Source: Oligoflexia bacterium (lineage in GTDB: Bacteria > Bdellovibrionota > Bdellovibrionia > Bdellovibrionales > UBA1609). Taken from it: a stretch of 8,234 bases of DNA. Positions 7,111 to 8,234 of this stretch are shown here, one piece after another. The first letter of the stretch is position 1; every line of letters begins with the position of its first letter. Both the position numbers and the translations under genes were made by a program. The DNA lies in the NCBI GenBank assembly GCA_026914095.1, contig JAPPIY010000011.1, positions 1 through 8,234 on the forward strand, given 5' to 3'. The notes below the pieces were generated by a model. It did no database searches. It had not been told where the DNA came from and saw only the letters and a list, made by a program, of their open reading frames with translations.

Positions 7111-8031
7111 TTAAACCTGCTTGCCCGTTAAACGAATAAATACATCCTCTAAATTAAAGTCCTGCTCTTTCAGCTCAATGAGACCGCAAGAGCTGGAAAT
7201 CACGGCTTGAGCCACTTTTTCATTGACTTGATCCTCAGGCTCTACATCTAAGGTAAAAACCTCTTTGTTTTTACTAACAGACAAAACCCCTTTTATATTT
7301 TTAAGAGCGGAAATTAAACTGTCCTCTGATTTTTTGACTCTCAATAAAATTTGCCTTTTAGCCCGCATCTTTTGACTGAGAGCGGATAAACTCTCTTCTG
7401 TTATAATTTCCCCTTCGTTGATAATAATCACCCGATCGCAAGTCATTTGCACTTCGGATAAAATATGAGTGGATAAAATAATGGTGTGCTGCCCTTTTAA
7501 CTGTTTTAAAACCTCTCTCATCTCTATCACTTGTTTAGGATCTAAACCCACAGTAGGCTCATCTAAAATTAAAATCTCAGGATCGCTGACAAGGGCTTGA
7601 GCCAGCCCCACCCTCTGTTTAAATCCCTTGGAAAGATTATGAATGAGCCTTTGCCTCACCTCTTGAAGGCCCACCCGCTTAATAGCTGATTCAACCAGTT
7701 GTGGAATTTGTTTTTTAGGGCATAGCTTGAGTTTTGCCACATATTGAAGATAATCCTCCACGATCATATCCGAGTAAACCGGAGGAGCCTCTGGCAAATA
7801 GCCCAGTTTTTGTTTCGCTGTAAAAGGCTCTTTAAAAACATTAACGCCGTCTAAATACACTTCCCCTTTATTAGGGGCCATATAGCCTGTCAAAATTTTC
7901 ATAGTGGTTGTTTTGCCGGCTCCATTGGGGCCTAAAAAACCAACAATTTCACCTTTATTGACAGTGAAGCTGACATCAGAAATGGCCTTGCGGGAGCCAT
8001 ACCGTTTAGTCAAAGCTTTGGCTTGAATCAT
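7111..8031 (-). CDS. ABC transporter ATP-binding protein, GldA/CcmA-like
   Basis: This is the cytoplasmic ATPase that should power the ABC-2 permease encoded next. The 306-residue protein has Walker A GPNGAGKTT (34-42), a YLPEAPP segment where the Q-loop lies (about 78-84; Glu in place of the usual Gln, as often seen in GldA-type proteins), the signature LSKGFKQR (133-140), Walker B ILILDEP (153-159), D-loop GLDPKQ (162-167) and the switch His189 in STHIL. The core ends near 215. An 80-residue C-terminal extension (about 225-306), rich in beta/alpha alternation and closing with LEDVFIRLTGK, matches the usual accessory domain of this subfamily. All catalytic residues are present, so it should be active. 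It is the first gene of the operon. The ATG at 8031 lacks an evident Shine-Dalgarno, but residue 1 fits the family N terminus. Confidence 0.96.
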   Translation of the reverse strand: MIQAKALTKRYGSRKAISDVSFTVNKGEIVGFLGPNGAGKTTTMKILTGYMAPNKGEVYLDGVNVFKEPFTAKQKLGYLPEAPPVYSDMIVEDYLQYVAKLKLCPKKQIPQLVESAIKRVGLQEVRQRLIHNLSKGFKQRVGLAQALVSDPEILILDEPTVGLDPKQVIEMREVLKQLKGQHTIILSTHILSEVQMTCDRVIIINEGEIITEESLSALSQKMRAKRQILLRVKKSEDSLISALKNIKGVLSVSKNKEVFTLDVEPEDQVNEKVAQAVISSSCGLIELKEQDFNLEDVFIRLTGKQV

Positions 8032-8055
8032 AGTATCTATTTGATTGTTTTTTTA

Positions 8056-8070
8056 AAGCTTGTCAAGCTT
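8056..8070. promoter_or_regulatory. Perfect 7+7 palindrome upstream of the ATPase gene
   Basis: AAGCTTG (8056-8062), a central T, and CAAGCTT (8064-8070) form a perfect inverted repeat, 25 nt from the ATPase start codon. On the - strand it contains TTGACA (8066-8061), which reads as a -35 box but has no good -10 at the right distance. It could be a repressor operator or a leader hairpin. AAGCTT is common in this AT-rich sequence, so chance is a real alternative. Confidence 0.35.
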
Positions 8071-8113
8071 ATACGCAAAGTTTTTTAGGCTCAATTCCAA
8101 ATCACCGGCTCAA

Positions 8114-8119
8114 ATTATA
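8114..8119 (-). promoter_or_regulatory. Candidate -10 box (TATAAT) of the ABC operon
   Basis: The - strand reads TTTTTATAATTTG, a perfect -10 consensus, 82 nt upstream of the ATPase ATG. At 17-18 nt spacing, the region where the -35 should lie (8137-8143) falls in the dispersed repeat and reads TTTCTG or GTTTCT, a poor match. Transcription would start near 8107, putting the 8056-8070 palindrome in the leader. Confidence 0.4.
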
Positions 8120-8125
8120 AAAAAG

Positions 8126-8175
8126 GCGGGAATCTCCAGAAACAACTTCAAATCTCAAAACCAGACCACTATAGA
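8126..8175 (+). repeat. Dispersed 50-bp repeat, copy B
   Basis: This is the gap-free partner of 3237-3286, same orientation, with 38 of 50 positions identical by hand count. The left palindrome arm is missing: bases before 8126 read ATAAAAAAG instead of ATTCCCGC. The copy therefore cannot form the REP-like hairpin. Its 3' end merges into the tandem repeat starting at 8174. Confidence 0.6.
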
Positions 8176-8234
8176 TAAATTCTTGACTATATCCTTAATT
8201 TATCTGATATTTTCTTGACTATATCCTTAATTTA
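8174..8234 (+). repeat. Tandem repeat, 32-bp period, with embedded dyad
   Basis: A 23-base block beginning TTCTTGACTATATCC is identical at 8180-8202 and 8212-8234, and GATA recurs at 8174 and 8206, giving a 32-bp period. The second unit is cut by the window end, so the copy number is unknown. A perfect 9-bp inverted repeat (AGATAAATT 8173-8181, AATTTATCT 8197-8205) encloses the first TTGACT. TTGACT (8183-8188) stands 17 nt before GATATT (8206-8211), so a rightward promoter is possible. Confidence 0.75.

Larger units (their letters stand above)
8032..8234. other. Upstream region of the ABC operon, running off the window
   Basis: These 203 nt hold no coding frame I can support. They carry a palindrome close to the ATPase start, a TATAAT on the - strand, the second copy of the dispersed repeat, and a tandem repeat at the edge. 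A gene transcribed rightward probably begins beyond the window, which would make this a divergent promoter region, but that cannot be seen. Confidence 0.5.

Noticed and set aside
3409..8031. Gliding motility locus
   Set aside because: The similarity is to the ABC subset (GldA/F/G) only. No GldB/D/H/I/J/K/L/M/N-like gene is present, and the same ABC set is common in bacteria that do not glide.
8174..8234. Possible CRISPR array at the right edge
   Set aside because: The identical block is 23 bp and the interval between copies is only 9 bp, too short for a spacer. Only two copies are visible and there are no cas genes.

Overview
The window is AT-rich (clearly under half G+C by eye), with Lys AAA and Leu TTA codons favoured throughout. 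It appears to come from a Gram-negative bacterium. The single-chain P-protein closely resembles the E. coli/proteobacterial type rather than the split GcvPA/GcvPB type of Firmicutes. I cannot name the genus. A low-GC proteobacterium or Bdellovibrionota-like lineage is a guess only.

Layout: (1) 47-2887, + strand: a complete gcvP, glycine dehydrogenase (decarboxylating). Its partners gcvT and gcvH are not visible because the window starts only 46 nt upstream. (2) 2888-3408: a 521-nt gap between convergent genes. It holds homopolymer runs, several hairpins, a REP-like palindrome and one copy of a dispersed repeat of about 50 bp, but no gene I can support with confidence. (3) 3409-8031, - strand: a tight four-gene operon read right to left. 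It encodes an ABC ATPase, an ABC-2 permease, a GldG-family periplasmic/membrane protein and a DUF4340 membrane-anchored protein. The junctions are 1 nt apart, overlapping by 1 nt, and 0 nt apart, so the genes are very probably co-transcribed and translationally coupled. (4) 8032-8234: the operon's upstream region. It has a -10-like TATAAT, a perfect 7+7 palindrome, the second copy of the dispersed repeat, and a 32-bp-period tandem repeat with an embedded dyad that runs off the right edge.

How the parts work together: GcvP is the PLP-dependent decarboxylating subunit of the cytoplasmic glycine cleavage system and has no obvious link to the ABC operon. In the operon the ATPase should drive the six-helix permease, while GldG-like and DUF4340 place large domains on the outer face of the inner membrane. 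This is the GldA/GldF/GldG-type ABC-2 system plus DUF4340, found in many non-gliding bacteria and without an established substrate.

Most of the window is ordinary conserved chromosome. The points most worth a second look are the repeat pair that brackets the operon, the helically phased tandem repeat at the right edge, the three-fold internal repeat in the DUF4340 protein, and a long stop-free frame behind a C8 tract downstream of gcvP.
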